In this document: positions 35,742 through 45,209 of the stretch, piece after piece | How positions within the stretch are numbered: position 1 is the stretch's first letter | Layout: each line of letters starts with the position of its first letter | Assembly: GCF_030811555.1 (NCBI RefSeq) | Contig: NZ_JAUSQZ010000001.1 | Location: 1,860,001-1,924,000 of the forward strand | Direction: 5' to 3' | Length of the DNA stretch: 64,000 bases | Source of the DNA: Kineosporia succinea | GTDB taxonomy: Bacteria > Actinomycetota > Actinomycetes > Actinomycetales > Kineosporiaceae | Notes under the pieces: generated by a model | Told to the model about the DNA's origin: nothing | What the model saw: only the letters and a program-made list of their open reading frames with translations | Database searches by the model: none | Program-made: the position numbers and the translations under genes

Positions 35742-36413
35742 TCAGTTGCTGACGTGCGAACGGCTTAATCCGGCCAGATGACCCGAAAGCCACCGGGGAA
35801 ATCCGAGAAGATCCTCGAGGACGACGTCGGCACCTGCCGCCCTGAGCTCGTCGGCCGACTGCGGACCGGTGCTGACACCCACACTGGCGGCGCCCGCGAA
35901 CCTCGCCGCCGCCACGTCGCCGACGTGGTCACCGACGTAGGCCGACGCACCCTCCACCGCGAGCAGTTCGCCCTTGGCGACGCCGAAACGCCCACCCGCG
36001 ATCAGGTCGGGCCGGTGCTTGCCGTCGAGCAGTCCCAGCGCCTCGAGCACCGTGTGCACGCCGGGCTCGGACTTGGCCGAGATCACCAGCACCCGGCCGC
36101 CCGCCTCACGGATCGCCGCGAACGCCTCGTGCACCCCCGGCAGCAGCGTGTTCCGCGCCAGGCCGGTGGTGGGGTAGAGCGAGCGGTAGGTGTCGGCGAG
36201 CAGATCGACGTCGGCCCCCGGCATCAGCTCGGAGATGATGCGGTCGAGGGGGTAACCCATCAGCGGCCAGGCACGTTTGCGGTCGACCACCGGACCCGGC
36301 GCATCGCCCAGCACCTGCTGCCGGGTGCGCTGGAGGGTCGCCACGATGCCGTCGGCGGAGTCCACCAGGGTCATGTCGAGGTCGAATCCGACCACCAGTT
36401 GCTCACTCGGCAC
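35742..36413 (-). CDS. HAD-superfamily hydrolase (phosphoglycolate phosphatase-like)
   Basis: 223 aa. Motif I FDLDMTLVDS (nucleophile Asp), motif II LVISAKSE, motif III Lys in FGVAKGE, and motif IV YVGDHVGDVAAAR. The cap domain lies between I and II. The substrate is not defined. The GTG at 36413 begins just before the conserved VVGFDLDMT strand and has GGGGGA upstream; a longer frame is spurious. Confidence 0.9.
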   Translation of the reverse strand: MPSEQLVVGFDLDMTLVDSADGIVATLQRTRQQVLGDAPGPVVDRKRAWPLMGYPLDRIISELMPGADVDLLADTYRSLYPTTGLARNTLLPGVHEAFAAIREAGGRVLVISAKSEPGVHTVLEALGLLDGKHRPDLIAGGRFGVAKGELLAVEGASAYVGDHVGDVAAARFAGAASVGVSTGPQSADELRAAGADVVLEDLLGFPRWLSGHLAGLSRSHVSN

Positions 36414-36486
36414 GTCCCCCACTTTAGGGGCCTGCGGACACAGGAACGGACGACGGGAAGACCCCGCCGCCCGCACCTGGAGGGAC

Positions 36487-37398
36487 TCAGCCCAGCGACT
36501 CGTGAAGCCCCCGGTAGCGCTTGAACGCGTTGCGCAGGTCTTCGGTGGAACCGCCCGCCAGCTTCGAGCGCAGCCCCGCCAGATCCCGTTCGATCAGCGT
36601 GGCCGCCTCCGCGACGGTGGACTCCGGGTCGTCGACGAACCGCGCCTGCAGCTCACGCCACTCCTCGTCCGAGGTGACGTCGCTGCGCCCGTCGACCGCG
36701 TCGGCCTTCGCCTCGGAACGCCGGCGCCCGCTGGTGATCGACGTGACCGGAGCCGGTGCCGTCGCGTCCGCGTCGTCGACCTGAGCGCCGACCTTGCGCT
36801 CCGCGTCCGCGGACACGTAGTTCTCGCGCACCGAGGGGTCGCCCCGCTCCGGTGCCACGACCGTGGGACCAGCCCACGACGTCCCTGATTCGGCCTTCTC
36901 GGAATCCGGGGCCGGGGAGACGGGTGAGACCGGCGCGGCCTGCCCCACCGAACTGGCCGCACTGGGCCCGGGCCAGCTCTTGCCCACCGGGTCGGTGCCC
37001 GAGCGGTCGCCGGCCCGGGTGGCCTCCTCGGCCCGCCGGTCGGCGGCGGCCGCGTCCGGGGTCACCGGCACCTCGGTCGTGGCGGCAGCCGGAGTGGCCG
37101 GGGTCGAACGATGGACGCCCCGGTCACCTTCGGTCCCGCCGGTACGCCCGGCATCGGTGGCCGGTTCGGGAAGAGCGGAGTCGGCCCCTTCGGCGGCCTC
37201 CGAACGCCGGGGGACCTCCGAACGGGCCCCCGGGACGGAGTCGTCACGGTTCAGGTCGTCGCGGTTCACGTCGGCCCGGCTCGCCGGGATCCGGTCGGGA
37301 ACCCGCTCGTCGGTACGCCCACCGGCCGGGGGATGGTAGATCTCGGTGTCGTCGGTGGCCGGGTTCTTCTTGCCGGCGTCGTCGGTCGGGCTCGTCAT
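36487..37398 (-). CDS. Unknown protein with disordered N-terminus and C-terminal 'QARFVDDP' domain
   Basis: 303 aa. Residues 1-240 are charged and low-complexity, rich in Pro, Thr, Asp and Arg. The last 60 residues (EEWRELQARFVDDPESTVAE, then EDLRNAFKRYRGLHESLG) share a helical domain with the upstream neighbour. The ATG overlaps the stop of that neighbour (ATGA), so they are an operon and probably paralogues. No membrane segment. Function not recognised. Confidence 0.72.
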   Translation of the reverse strand: MTSPTDDAGKKNPATDDTEIYHPPAGGRTDERVPDRIPASRADVNRDDLNRDDSVPGARSEVPRRSEAAEGADSALPEPATDAGRTGGTEGDRGVHRSTPATPAAATTEVPVTPDAAAADRRAEEATRAGDRSGTDPVGKSWPGPSAASSVGQAAPVSPVSPAPDSEKAESGTSWAGPTVVAPERGDPSVRENYVSADAERKVGAQVDDADATAPAPVTSITSGRRRSEAKADAVDGRSDVTSDEEWRELQARFVDDPESTVAEAATLIERDLAGLRSKLAGGSTEDLRNAFKRYRGLHESLG

Positions 37399-38285
37399 CG
37401 CGTCTCCTGCGGGTGCCGGGTGTCCTGCACGGTGCGGTTGGGCGCGGTCTCGCGCGAGCCCTCGGGGTTCCGTGGAGTCTCGACGGTCGGGGTGGTCGCG
37501 GACGTACGGCCTGCCACCACCTCGTCCTGAGTGACCCCGGACCGCGTCGAGGAGACCGGCGGACGGCGCTCGCCGTCCTGCCCGTCTGTGCCCCGCCCGG
37601 GAGCGGAGGCGCGTGCTTCGTCGGTGGCCCGAGTGCCGTCGGCGGGCAGCGGAACGGTGTCCTTCACCGGGACGTCAGCCGTGGCCGAACCCCCGGCGTG
37701 CTTGCCACCGGGCAGCGGACGGGTCGACCCGTCCGGCTCCGGCGTGCCCACCAGGGCGTGGAAGAGCTTGCGGTAGTGCATGAACGCCTGACGCAGGTCC
37801 TCGGTGTCGAGCTGACCCGAGCTGCGGTGCCGCTCGTGCGACTCGTGGGCACTGCGGTAGTGCTGCACGATCTCCGCGTGGTCGACCATGACCATGTCGG
37901 ACCGGGTGGAGAAGTCGTCGACCGGGTAGCCACGCTCCTTCATCACCGCGGTGATCAGCGCCTCCGCCTCGTCCACGGCCACCGGCGGCTCGTCGACGAA
38001 GCGCGCCTGCGCCGCCGACCAGCGGGTGCCGAACCGGGCCTTTTCCTCGTTGCCGAGCTCACGGACCTGCAGCTTGTCGCGGCGGTCGGCGATGGCCGCC
38101 AGCTTGCGCTCCGCCTTCGCGCGGTTGTCCGAACCGGCCAGGTAGCGCTCGTACTCGGGACCGAAACGGTCTTTCAGCTCGGACCGCCGTTGCTGAAGTT
38201 CCGCGTTGCGGCGGGCCTTCATGAAGGCGAACACGCCGAGCAGCAGCAACGCCAGCAAGACGATGATGACGATCGCCGTAACCAT
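37395..38285 (-). CDS. Membrane-anchored protein with 'QARFVDEP' helical domain
   Basis: 296 aa. One N-terminal membrane helix (residues 2-20, IVIIVLLALLLLGVFAF), a charged coiled-coil-like stretch to about 85, then the conserved domain: WSAAQARFVDEPPVAVDEAE, RGYPVDDFSTRSDMVMVDHA, and EDLRQAFMHYRKLFHALVG. The last third is disordered. From memory, homologues are widespread in actinobacteria but unnamed. GGAGG lies before the ATG. Divergent from the helicase pair. Confidence 0.8.
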   Translation of the reverse strand: MVTAIVIIVLLALLLLGVFAFMKARRNAELQQRRSELKDRFGPEYERYLAGSDNRAKAERKLAAIADRRDKLQVRELGNEEKARFGTRWSAAQARFVDEPPVAVDEAEALITAVMKERGYPVDDFSTRSDMVMVDHAEIVQHYRSAHESHERHRSSGQLDTEDLRQAFMHYRKLFHALVGTPEPDGSTRPLPGGKHAGGSATADVPVKDTVPLPADGTRATDEARASAPGRGTDGQDGERRPPVSSTRSGVTQDEVVAGRTSATTPTVETPRNPEGSRETAPNRTVQDTRHPQETR

Positions 38286-38430
38286 GCGTCCTCCTTCTTC
38301 AGACGCTCACCGGACGCCCCGGCATGCGTTCCTTGATCAGGATCACCACAGACCCGGCAAAGCGCCTGTCGAGATGCAAGGGCCGACGTCAAGGCCGATC
38401 AATGCGCCTCATTGCTATTAACGTTGGTGC

Positions 38431-40869
38431 GTGCCCCCCACCCCTGTGCGCAGCCTGGCCGACGAACTGCGCAGCTGGGACGACGAGGCGCTGGTCGCGC
38501 TGCTGGACCAGCGCCCCGACCTCACCGTGCCCCCACCGGCCGATCTGGGCGGTCTGGCGACCACCGCCGTGAGCCGTCTGTCGGTCCAGCGTGCGGTGGA
38601 CGGTCTGGACGCCCGCACGCTCCAGGTGCTCGAGGTGATGGCCGTCAGCCCCGAACCGGTGTCGTCGGGCGAACTCAGCCGCCGCTGGGGCGCCTCGGTC
38701 ACCGCCCCGCTGGCCCGTCTGCGCGGCCTCGGTCTGGTCTGGGGCGGTGCTCGCTCACTGCACCTGGTGCGCGCGGCCCGCGAGAGCCTCGGCGCCCACC
38801 CCGCCGGGCTGGGCCCGCCGCTGGCCGAGGCCCTGGGCCGGCGCTCACCGCAACGCCTGGCCGAGGTGATGGAAGACCTCGGCCTGCCGCCGTCCGGCGA
38901 TCCGGACACCGCGCTGGCCCGGCTGGCCGAGCACCTGGGCACCCCCGCGACCGTCACCGCGCTGCTGGAGAAGGCCCCGCCGAACGCCGCGAGCGTGCTC
39001 GAGCGCCTGGTCTGGGGCCCGCCCGTGGGCCAGGTGCCCGACGCCGACCGCCCGGTGCGCGCGGGCACGGCCGGCTCCCCCGTCGAATGGCTGCTCGCGC
39101 ACGGCCTTCTCGCTGTCGCCGACCCCGGCCACGTCGTCCTCCCCCGCGAGATCGGCCTGGCCCTGCGTGGCGGCAAGGTGCACCGCCGCCCCGAGCAGAC
39201 CCCGCCCGCGCTCGAGGTGAAGGAGCGCAGGGCCGACCAGGTCGACGACACCGCCGGGCTGGCCGCGGCCGAGGCGGTGCGGCTGACCGAGGAGCTGGGC
39301 AGCCGCTGGGGCTCCGACCCGCCGCCCCTGCTGCGGGCCGGCGGCCTGAGCGTGCGCGACCTGCGGCGCACCGCGACCCAGCTCGACGTCGACGAGGCCA
39401 CGGCCGGCCTGATCGTCGAGATCGCCCTGGCCGCAGGCCTGATCGCCGACGACGGCGAGGCCGACCCGTCGTGGCTGCCGACCGCCGACTTCGACGTCTG
39501 GCTGACCGGGAGCATCGGCGAGCGCTGGGCCCGCCTGGCCCTGGCCTGGTGGGACACCCCTCGCGCAGCGGCGCTGATCGGCACCCGCGGGCCCAAGGAC
39601 GGCCCGGTCGCCGCGCTCGGGCCGGGGGTGGAACGCCCACAGGCGCGCATCGTGCGGCAGCAGGTGCTCACCGATCTGGCCACCGAGACGATGCGTCACC
39701 CGGCGCACGCCCTGACCGATCCGAACGGCTCCGGGCTGGTGGAGCGGATGGTGTGGACGGCCCCGCGCCGGGCCTCGGCGTCGGTGCCGGAGCTGGTGCG
39801 GTGGGCGCTGAACGAGGCCGCCTGGCTGGGCATCACCGGGATGGCCTCCCTGTCGTCGTTCGGCCGGGCGCTGCTGGACGAGGCCGAGACCGCGCCGGGG
39901 TACGGGAGCGGGGCCGAGCCCGGCCGCCGGTCCCAGGGCGTGAGGGCGGCCGCCGCCCGGCTCGACGAAACCCTGCCCGAGCCGGTCGATCACGTGCTGC
40001 TGCAGGCCGACCTGACCGTGGTCGCCCCGGGCCGGCTGCCGGCCGCGACCGAGCGCGAGCTGATGCTGATGGCCGATGTGGAGAGCCGGGGCGGTGCCTC
40101 GGTGTTCCGGTTCACCGGGGCCTCGGTGCGGCGGGCACTGGACGCCGGGCGCACGGGTGAAGACCTGACCCGCTGGCTGACCGAGCACAGCCGCACACCG
40201 GTGCCGCAGCCGCTGGAGTACCTGATCTCCGACAGCGCGCGCCGCTACGGACGGCTGCGGGTCGGCGTCGCGTCGGCCTATCTGCGGGCCGACGACGAGG
40301 CGCTCCTCACCGAGGTGCTGGCCGACCGCCGGGCCGCCGGTCTGCGGTTGCGCCGGCTGGCCCCGACCGTGCTCGCCGCCGGCGCCCCGCCCGAGACGGT
40401 GCTGAGCGCCCTGCGGGAGATGGGCCTGGCCCCGGCGGCCGAGTCCCCCGACGGTGACCTGCTGATCCACGCCGTGCCCCCGCGCCGCGCCCGCACGGGT
40501 GGCGCCCCGGTGGCCCGCCGCCAGCCGCCGCCCACCGCCACCACCACGGCCCTGCAGAAGGCCGTGCAGGCGATGCGGGCGGTGGACAAGAACCAGCGGC
40601 GCCCGGCGGTGGTCGGGAGCGAGCCGCCGCCGATGGTGCCGATGGACCCGGCCGGGGCGATCGCGGTGCTGCGCGAGGCCGCGGCCACCCGGCGCCCGCT
40701 GTGGATCGGCTACCTGGAGGACGCGGGGAGGCCGGTGAAGCAGATCATCGAGCCGCTGGCGGTGGAGGGCGGGCGGATCCGGGCGCTCGAGCTGTCCACC
40801 GGCAAGGTCCGCGGATATTCGGTGCACCGGGTGATCGCGGTCGCCGGGACGGATGATTCCGGCGACTGA
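38431..40869 (+). CDS. Helicase-associated domain protein (XPB partner)
   Basis: 812 aa protein of the Helicase_C_3 (XPB/Ssl2 N-terminal-like) family, always near XPB in actinobacteria as far as I recall. The N-terminal half consists of repeated winged-helix-like segments (for example VSSGELSRRWGASVTAPLARLRGLGLV). The conserved VDHVLLQADLTVVAPGRLP strand block is near 520, and the C-terminal 80 residues resemble a WYL-type strand domain (PLWIGYLEDAGRPVKQIIEPLAVEGG). No helicase motifs. The GTG follows TAACGT by six bases, suggesting a leaderless mRNA. Presumed DNA-repair role with the next gene. Confidence 0.87.
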   Translation: MPPTPVRSLADELRSWDDEALVALLDQRPDLTVPPPADLGGLATTAVSRLSVQRAVDGLDARTLQVLEVMAVSPEPVSSGELSRRWGASVTAPLARLRGLGLVWGGARSLHLVRAARESLGAHPAGLGPPLAEALGRRSPQRLAEVMEDLGLPPSGDPDTALARLAEHLGTPATVTALLEKAPPNAASVLERLVWGPPVGQVPDADRPVRAGTAGSPVEWLLAHGLLAVADPGHVVLPREIGLALRGGKVHRRPEQTPPALEVKERRADQVDDTAGLAAAEAVRLTEELGSRWGSDPPPLLRAGGLSVRDLRRTATQLDVDEATAGLIVEIALAAGLIADDGEADPSWLPTADFDVWLTGSIGERWARLALAWWDTPRAAALIGTRGPKDGPVAALGPGVERPQARIVRQQVLTDLATETMRHPAHALTDPNGSGLVERMVWTAPRRASASVPELVRWALNEAAWLGITGMASLSSFGRALLDEAETAPGYGSGAEPGRRSQGVRAAAARLDETLPEPVDHVLLQADLTVVAPGRLPAATERELMLMADVESRGGASVFRFTGASVRRALDAGRTGEDLTRWLTEHSRTPVPQPLEYLISDSARRYGRLRVGVASAYLRADDEALLTEVLADRRAAGLRLRRLAPTVLAAGAPPETVLSALREMGLAPAAESPDGDLLIHAVPPRRARTGGAPVARRQPPPTATTTALQKAVQAMRAVDKNQRRPAVVGSEPPPMVPMDPAGAIAVLREAAATRRPLWIGYLEDAGRPVKQIIEPLAVEGGRIRALELSTGKVRGYSVHRVIAVAGTDDSGD

Positions 40870-40920
40870 GCGGGTTGAACCCAGGTCGGCCGACGGCTTC
40901 GATGAGGGAGACTGCGTTAC

Positions 40921-42576
40921 GTGAGTGACGGACCACTGATCGTCCAGAGCGACAAGACGCTGCTGCTGGAGATCGACCACGACCAGGCCGCGGCCTGCCG
41001 CCGGGCGATCGCCCCGTTCGCCGAACTGGAGCGCGCCCCCGAGCACGTGCACACCTACCGGCTGACGCCGCTGGGCCTGTGGAACGCGCGCGCGGCCGGG
41101 CACGACGCCGAGCAGGTGGTCGACGTGCTGCTGGAGTACTCGCGCTATCCGGTGCCCCACGCGCTGCTGGTCGACGTGGCCGAGACGATGGCTCGCTACG
41201 GCCGGCTGCAGCTGATCAAAGACGGTCCGAACCTGGTGCTCCGGGGCCTCGACGGGCCGGTGCTCGAAGAGGTGCTGCGCAGCAAGAAGGTCGTCCCGCT
41301 GGTCGGTGAGCGGCTGAGCGAGACCGATGTGCTGGTGCATCCGAGTGAACGCGGCAACCTCAAGCAGGTGCTGCTGAAGCTGGGCTGGCCCGCCGAAGAC
41401 CTGGCCGGCTACGTGAACGGCGAGAAGCACCGCATCGACCTGGCCCCCGACGGCTGGGAGCTGCGGCCGTACCAGTCCGAGGCGGTCGAGGGCTTCTGGC
41501 ACGGCGGTTCCGGGGTGGTCGTGCTGCCCTGCGGCGCGGGCAAGACCCTGGTGGGTGCGGCCGCGATGGCGAAGTCCGGCACCACCACGCTGATCCTGGT
41601 GACCAACACGGTCTCGGCCCGGCAGTGGCGCGACGAGCTGATCGCCCGCACCTCGCTGACGGAAGACGAGATCGGCGAGTACTCGGGCACCCGCAAGGAG
41701 ATCCGCCCCGTCACCATCGCGACCTACCAGGTGATGACGACGAAGCGGAAGGGCGCCTACGCCCACCTCGACCTGTTCGACGCCCGCGACTGGGGCCTGA
41801 TCGTGTACGACGAGGTGCACCTGCTGCCCGCGCCGGTGTTCCGGATGACGGCCTCGCTGCAGGCCCGCCGCCGGCTCGGCCTGACCGCGACCCTGGTGCG
41901 TGAAGACGGGCGCGAGGGTGACGTCTTCAGCCTGATCGGGCCCAAGCGGTACGACGCGCCGTGGAAGGACATCGAGGCGCAGGGCTACATCGCGCCCGCC
42001 GACTGCGTGGAGGTGCGGGTCACCCTGCCCGAGCGCGAGCGGCTGACCTACGCCACGGCCGAGCCGGAGGAGCGCTACCGTCTGTGCGCCACCAGCGACC
42101 AGAAGACCCGCATCGTGCAGCAGCTGGTGAAACAGCACGCGGGTGAGCAGATCCTGGTGATCGGGCAGTACCTCGACCAGCTCGACGACATCGGGAACCG
42201 GCTCGACGCACCGGTTCTCAAGGGCGAGACGTCGGTGACCGAACGGCAGCGGCTGTTCGACGCGTTCCGTTCCGGTGAGATCTCCACCCTGGTGGTCAGC
42301 AAGGTCGCGAACTTCTCGATCGACCTGCCCGAAGCCAGTGTGGCCATTCAGGTCTCGGGCTCGTTCGGCTCCCGCCAGGAAGAGGCCCAGCGCCTGGGCC
42401 GGCTGCTGCGCCCCAAGAAAGACGGCAAGGGCGCCCGCTTCTACGCGGTGATCTCGCGCGACACCCTCGACCAGGAGTTCGCCGCGCACCGCCAGCGGTT
42501 CCTGGCCGAGCAGGGCTACGCCTACCGCATCGTCGACGCCGAGGACATCGGCAAGGAGCCGGCGTCGGAGAGCTGA
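40921..42576 (+). CDS. XPB-type DNA repair helicase
   Basis: 551 aa SF2 3'-5' helicase. Damage-recognition-like N-terminus, then Walker A LPCGAGKT (K208), DEVH box (D297), TATLVREDGRE holding the XPB RED motif, the LIGPKRYDAPW thumb region, and motif VI EEAQRLGRLLRPK. Complete length for bacterial XPB. Lies 51 bases after its helicase-associated partner, with a GAGGGAG ribosome site. The following 288 bases to the convergent ABC gene show no gene. Confidence 0.95.
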   Translation: MSDGPLIVQSDKTLLLEIDHDQAAACRRAIAPFAELERAPEHVHTYRLTPLGLWNARAAGHDAEQVVDVLLEYSRYPVPHALLVDVAETMARYGRLQLIKDGPNLVLRGLDGPVLEEVLRSKKVVPLVGERLSETDVLVHPSERGNLKQVLLKLGWPAEDLAGYVNGEKHRIDLAPDGWELRPYQSEAVEGFWHGGSGVVVLPCGAGKTLVGAAAMAKSGTTTLILVTNTVSARQWRDELIARTSLTEDEIGEYSGTRKEIRPVTIATYQVMTTKRKGAYAHLDLFDARDWGLIVYDEVHLLPAPVFRMTASLQARRRLGLTATLVREDGREGDVFSLIGPKRYDAPWKDIEAQGYIAPADCVEVRVTLPERERLTYATAEPEERYRLCATSDQKTRIVQQLVKQHAGEQILVIGQYLDQLDDIGNRLDAPVLKGETSVTERQRLFDAFRSGEISTLVVSKVANFSIDLPEASVAIQVSGSFGSRQEEAQRLGRLLRPKKDGKGARFYAVISRDTLDQEFAAHRQRFLAEQGYAYRIVDAEDIGKEPASES

Positions 42577-42864
42577 TCGCCGCCGGGCGGGCCGGGAGAT
42601 TCGATCGCGAACGAGGACGCGATGGTCCTGGCCCGCTGTCCGCGTGACCTTCCCACGGTGGTCGAGACTTTCGGGTGCACCAGTGCATCCGGCGGTCCCG
42701 GGTGGAGAAGGTGGTGGCGGCCGGACGCGCCACGGCAGCGGTCCGGCGATCGGTCCGGTGAGCGCACTCGTGCGCGACGCCGCGATGCCCGACGCGCGCG
42801 GAAGTTCGCGACCGAGACCCCCTGGCCCGGACGACCGGCCACCGCATCGACGGGCCGGCCCGCG

Positions 42865-44646
42865 TCACCGCGTGAGGGCCGCGTAACGCCCGTCGTGCTC
42901 GAGAAGGCTTTCGTGGGTGCCGGTCTCGACGATGCGGCCGTGGTCGAGCACCGCGATCCGGTCGGCGTCGCGCACCGTGGAGAGGCGGTGGGCGATCGTG
43001 ATCGTGGTGCGGCCTCGGGCCAGCTCGTCGAACGCCTGCTGCACGGCCCGTTCGGTGGTGGTGTCGAGAGCACTGGTGGCCTCGTCGAGCACCAGCACCC
43101 GCGGATTGCGCAGCAGCGTGCGGGCAATGGCCAGGCGCTGCTTCTCGCCGCCCGAGAACCGGTGACCGCGCGAGCCGACCATGGTGTCGTAACCGTCGGG
43201 CAGCGAGGCGATCAGCTCGTGCACCTGGGCGGCGCGGGCCGCGGCCTCGATCTGCTCGTCGGTGGCGTCCGGCCGGGCGTAACGCAGGTTCTCGCGCACG
43301 GTGGTGTGCAGCAGGTAGGTCTCCTGGCTGACCACCCCGACGATCTTCGCCAGGTCCTCGAGCGGGAAGTGGCGCAGGTCGATGCCGTCGATCGTGATCC
43401 GGCCCGCCGTGGGGTCGGCCAGCCGGGCCACCAGCGAGCCGAGCGTGCTCTTGCCCGAACCGGTCTCACCGACCAGGGCGAGCGTGTCCCCGGCCGGCAC
43501 GGTCAGGTCGATGCCCACCAGGGCCGCGGTGTCGTTGCCCGGATAGGTGAAGGTGACGTTCTCGATGCGCACGTCGCCCCGGACGGCCGCGGGGTCGACG
43601 TGCACCGGGTCGGCCGGCTCGTCCACCTCCACCGGCAGGTCGAGGTACTCGAAGATCCGCGCGAACAGGGCCAGCGACGAGGTGATCGACACCCCGACGT
43701 TGAGCAGGCTGGTCAGCGGGCGGAAGAGGTTCTGCTGCAGCGCGGTGAAGGCCACCAGGGTGCCGATGGTCATGCCGCCGGCCGTGGCGGGCAGACCGGC
43801 GCTGAGGTAGATCGCGGCCGGGATGGCGGCGAAGATGACGGTCATCGAGGCCATCCGCCAGCGCCCGGCCAGGTCGGAGCGCAGTTGCAGGTCGATGAGG
43901 CGCTGGGACGTGGCGTCGAAGCGGTCGATCAGCGCGCCGGCCGTGCCGAGGGTCTTGCTCAGCTGCACGCCGCTGATCGAAAGACCTTCTTCGATGGTGA
44001 CGTTCAGGTCGGCGAGCGCCCGCTGACGCTGCATGGTGATGACCCGGCGCAGGGCGGCGACCTTGCGGCTCAGGTAGATGGCGGGCGGCATCACGACGAG
44101 CGAGATCAGCGAGAGCTTCCAGGAGAGCGCGATCATCGCGACGGCCGTGGCCACCGTGGTGGTGAGATTGGAGGCGATCGAGGTGGCGGTGCTGGTGACC
44201 ACACTCTGCATGCCACCGATGTCGTTGGTGATGCGCGACTGCACCTCGCCGGTACGGGTGCGGGTGAAGAACGCGACGGACTGGCGCTGCAGGTGGGTGA
44301 ACACGTCGGTGCGCAGGCGGTGCATGACCTCCTGGCCGACGCGGGTGCTGATCCAGGTCTGCAGCACGCCGAGCACGCTGGTGACGGCGGCGACGCCGAC
44401 CATGCCGGCGACCAGACCGACCAGCAGGGGGACGTCCTGGTCGGGGATCGCGACGTCGATGACCTCGCGGAGCAGGAAGGGTGACGCCATCGCGATGATC
44501 GACGACGCCACGATGATGGCGACCACCACGGCGAGCGGAGTGCGGTGATGCCTGAACAGGGCGCCGATGCGGCGCAGCGACACGTGCTCGGCCTGGGCCT
44601 TCTCGGCGGCACGCTGGGAGGGGGAGATTTCCGGGGGCCTTGGCAA
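42865..44646 (-). CDS. ABC exporter, fused permease and ATPase
   Basis: 593 aa half-transporter: about six membrane helices in residues 40-330, then the nucleotide-binding domain with Walker A GETGSGKSTL, signature FSGGEKQRLAIARTL, Walker B VLVLDEATSALD, and switch IAHRLSTV. It works as a homodimer or with a partner not in the window. The TTG start is supported by AGGAGG six bases upstream. It is divergent from a MarR gene with two palindromic operators between them, so it is probably repressed by that protein. Confidence 0.93.
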   Translation of the reverse strand: MPRPPEISPSQRAAEKAQAEHVSLRRIGALFRHHRTPLAVVVAIIVASSIIAMASPFLLREVIDVAIPDQDVPLLVGLVAGMVGVAAVTSVLGVLQTWISTRVGQEVMHRLRTDVFTHLQRQSVAFFTRTRTGEVQSRITNDIGGMQSVVTSTATSIASNLTTTVATAVAMIALSWKLSLISLVVMPPAIYLSRKVAALRRVITMQRQRALADLNVTIEEGLSISGVQLSKTLGTAGALIDRFDATSQRLIDLQLRSDLAGRWRMASMTVIFAAIPAAIYLSAGLPATAGGMTIGTLVAFTALQQNLFRPLTSLLNVGVSITSSLALFARIFEYLDLPVEVDEPADPVHVDPAAVRGDVRIENVTFTYPGNDTAALVGIDLTVPAGDTLALVGETGSGKSTLGSLVARLADPTAGRITIDGIDLRHFPLEDLAKIVGVVSQETYLLHTTVRENLRYARPDATDEQIEAAARAAQVHELIASLPDGYDTMVGSRGHRFSGGEKQRLAIARTLLRNPRVLVLDEATSALDTTTERAVQQAFDELARGRTTITIAHRLSTVRDADRIAVLDHGRIVETGTHESLLEHDGRYAALTR

Positions 44647-44670
44647 GGGCTACCTCCTGGCTCGGGTTTT

Positions 44671-44687
44671 AGTGAGGTTACCTCACT
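44671..44687. promoter_or_regulatory. Operator 1: AGTGAGGT-T-ACCTCACT
   Basis: A perfect 8-1-8 palindrome, 25 bases upstream of the ABC exporter start, containing GGTTAC that recurs in operator 2. It is the likely MarR repressor site. Confidence 0.75.
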
Positions 44688-44700
44688 ATGAGGCTCCAAC

Positions 44701-44716
44701 CGTAACCTCGGTTACG
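44701..44716. promoter_or_regulatory. Operator 2: CGTAACC-TC-GGTTACG
   Basis: A perfect 7-2-7 palindrome overlapping TACGGT (44712-44717), which lies eight bases before the marR GTG and could be its -10. This arrangement would give autorepression. Confidence 0.75.
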
Positions 44717-44725
44717 GTATTCCGC

Positions 44726-45151
44726 GTGAGCAGCCGGGATGACGAGGAGACGCTGGCCGAGGCCTTCTGGGCGGTGTCACGGCATCTGCGTCACCGCAGT
44801 CACGAGAGCGTGAGCCCCCTCGGCATCACCCCGGGCCAGGCCCGGGCGATCGGGATGCTGAGCCGGCACGGCAGCATGCGGATCAGCACCCTGTCCGAGC
44901 ACCTGCGCATCGCACCGCGCTCCGGCACCGAGGTCGTCGACGCCCTGCAGGAGCGCGGCCTGGTCGAGCGCTCCCCCGACCTGGACGACCGCCGGGCCAC
45001 GCTGGTGACGCTGAGCAGTCAGGGGCAGGAGGTCGCGACGGCGGTCCGGCGGGCCCGCGCGGCCGAGGCCGAGGCGTTCTTCGACCGGCTCAGCGATTCC
45101 GACCGGGCCGAGCTGGCGCGGATCATCGGGATCCTCCGCTCGGGAACGTGA
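44726..45151 (+). CDS. MarR-family regulator of ABC exporter
   Basis: 141 aa. Winged helix ITPGQARAIGMLSRHGSMRISTLSEHLRIAPRSGTEVVDALQERGL with a DLDDRRATLVTLSSQG wing. The GTG at 44726 gives normal length; the longer frame upstream crosses both operators. Divergent from the ABC exporter, so it probably represses that gene and its own through the two palindromes. The inducing compound is unknown. Confidence 0.88.
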   Translation: MSSRDDEETLAEAFWAVSRHLRHRSHESVSPLGITPGQARAIGMLSRHGSMRISTLSEHLRIAPRSGTEVVDALQERGLVERSPDLDDRRATLVTLSSQGQEVATAVRRARAAEAEAFFDRLSDSDRAELARIIGILRSGT

Positions 45152-45209
45152 CACACCCTGACGGCTGACGTCCAGGAACTTCCCAGACTGCGGGTGCACG
45201 CTAGGCGAC

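Noticed and set aside
38845-42489. Very long antisense open frame (about 1,200 codons) opposite the helicase pair
   Set aside because: High-GC codon bias creates open antisense frames; the sense strand encodes a complete XPB helicase and partner, and the antisense protein is Gly/Arg/His-rich without motifs.
42622-44484. Plus-strand open frame opposite the ABC exporter
   Set aside because: Shadow of the ABC gene; the translated sequence is His/Gln/Asp/Arg-rich with no family features.
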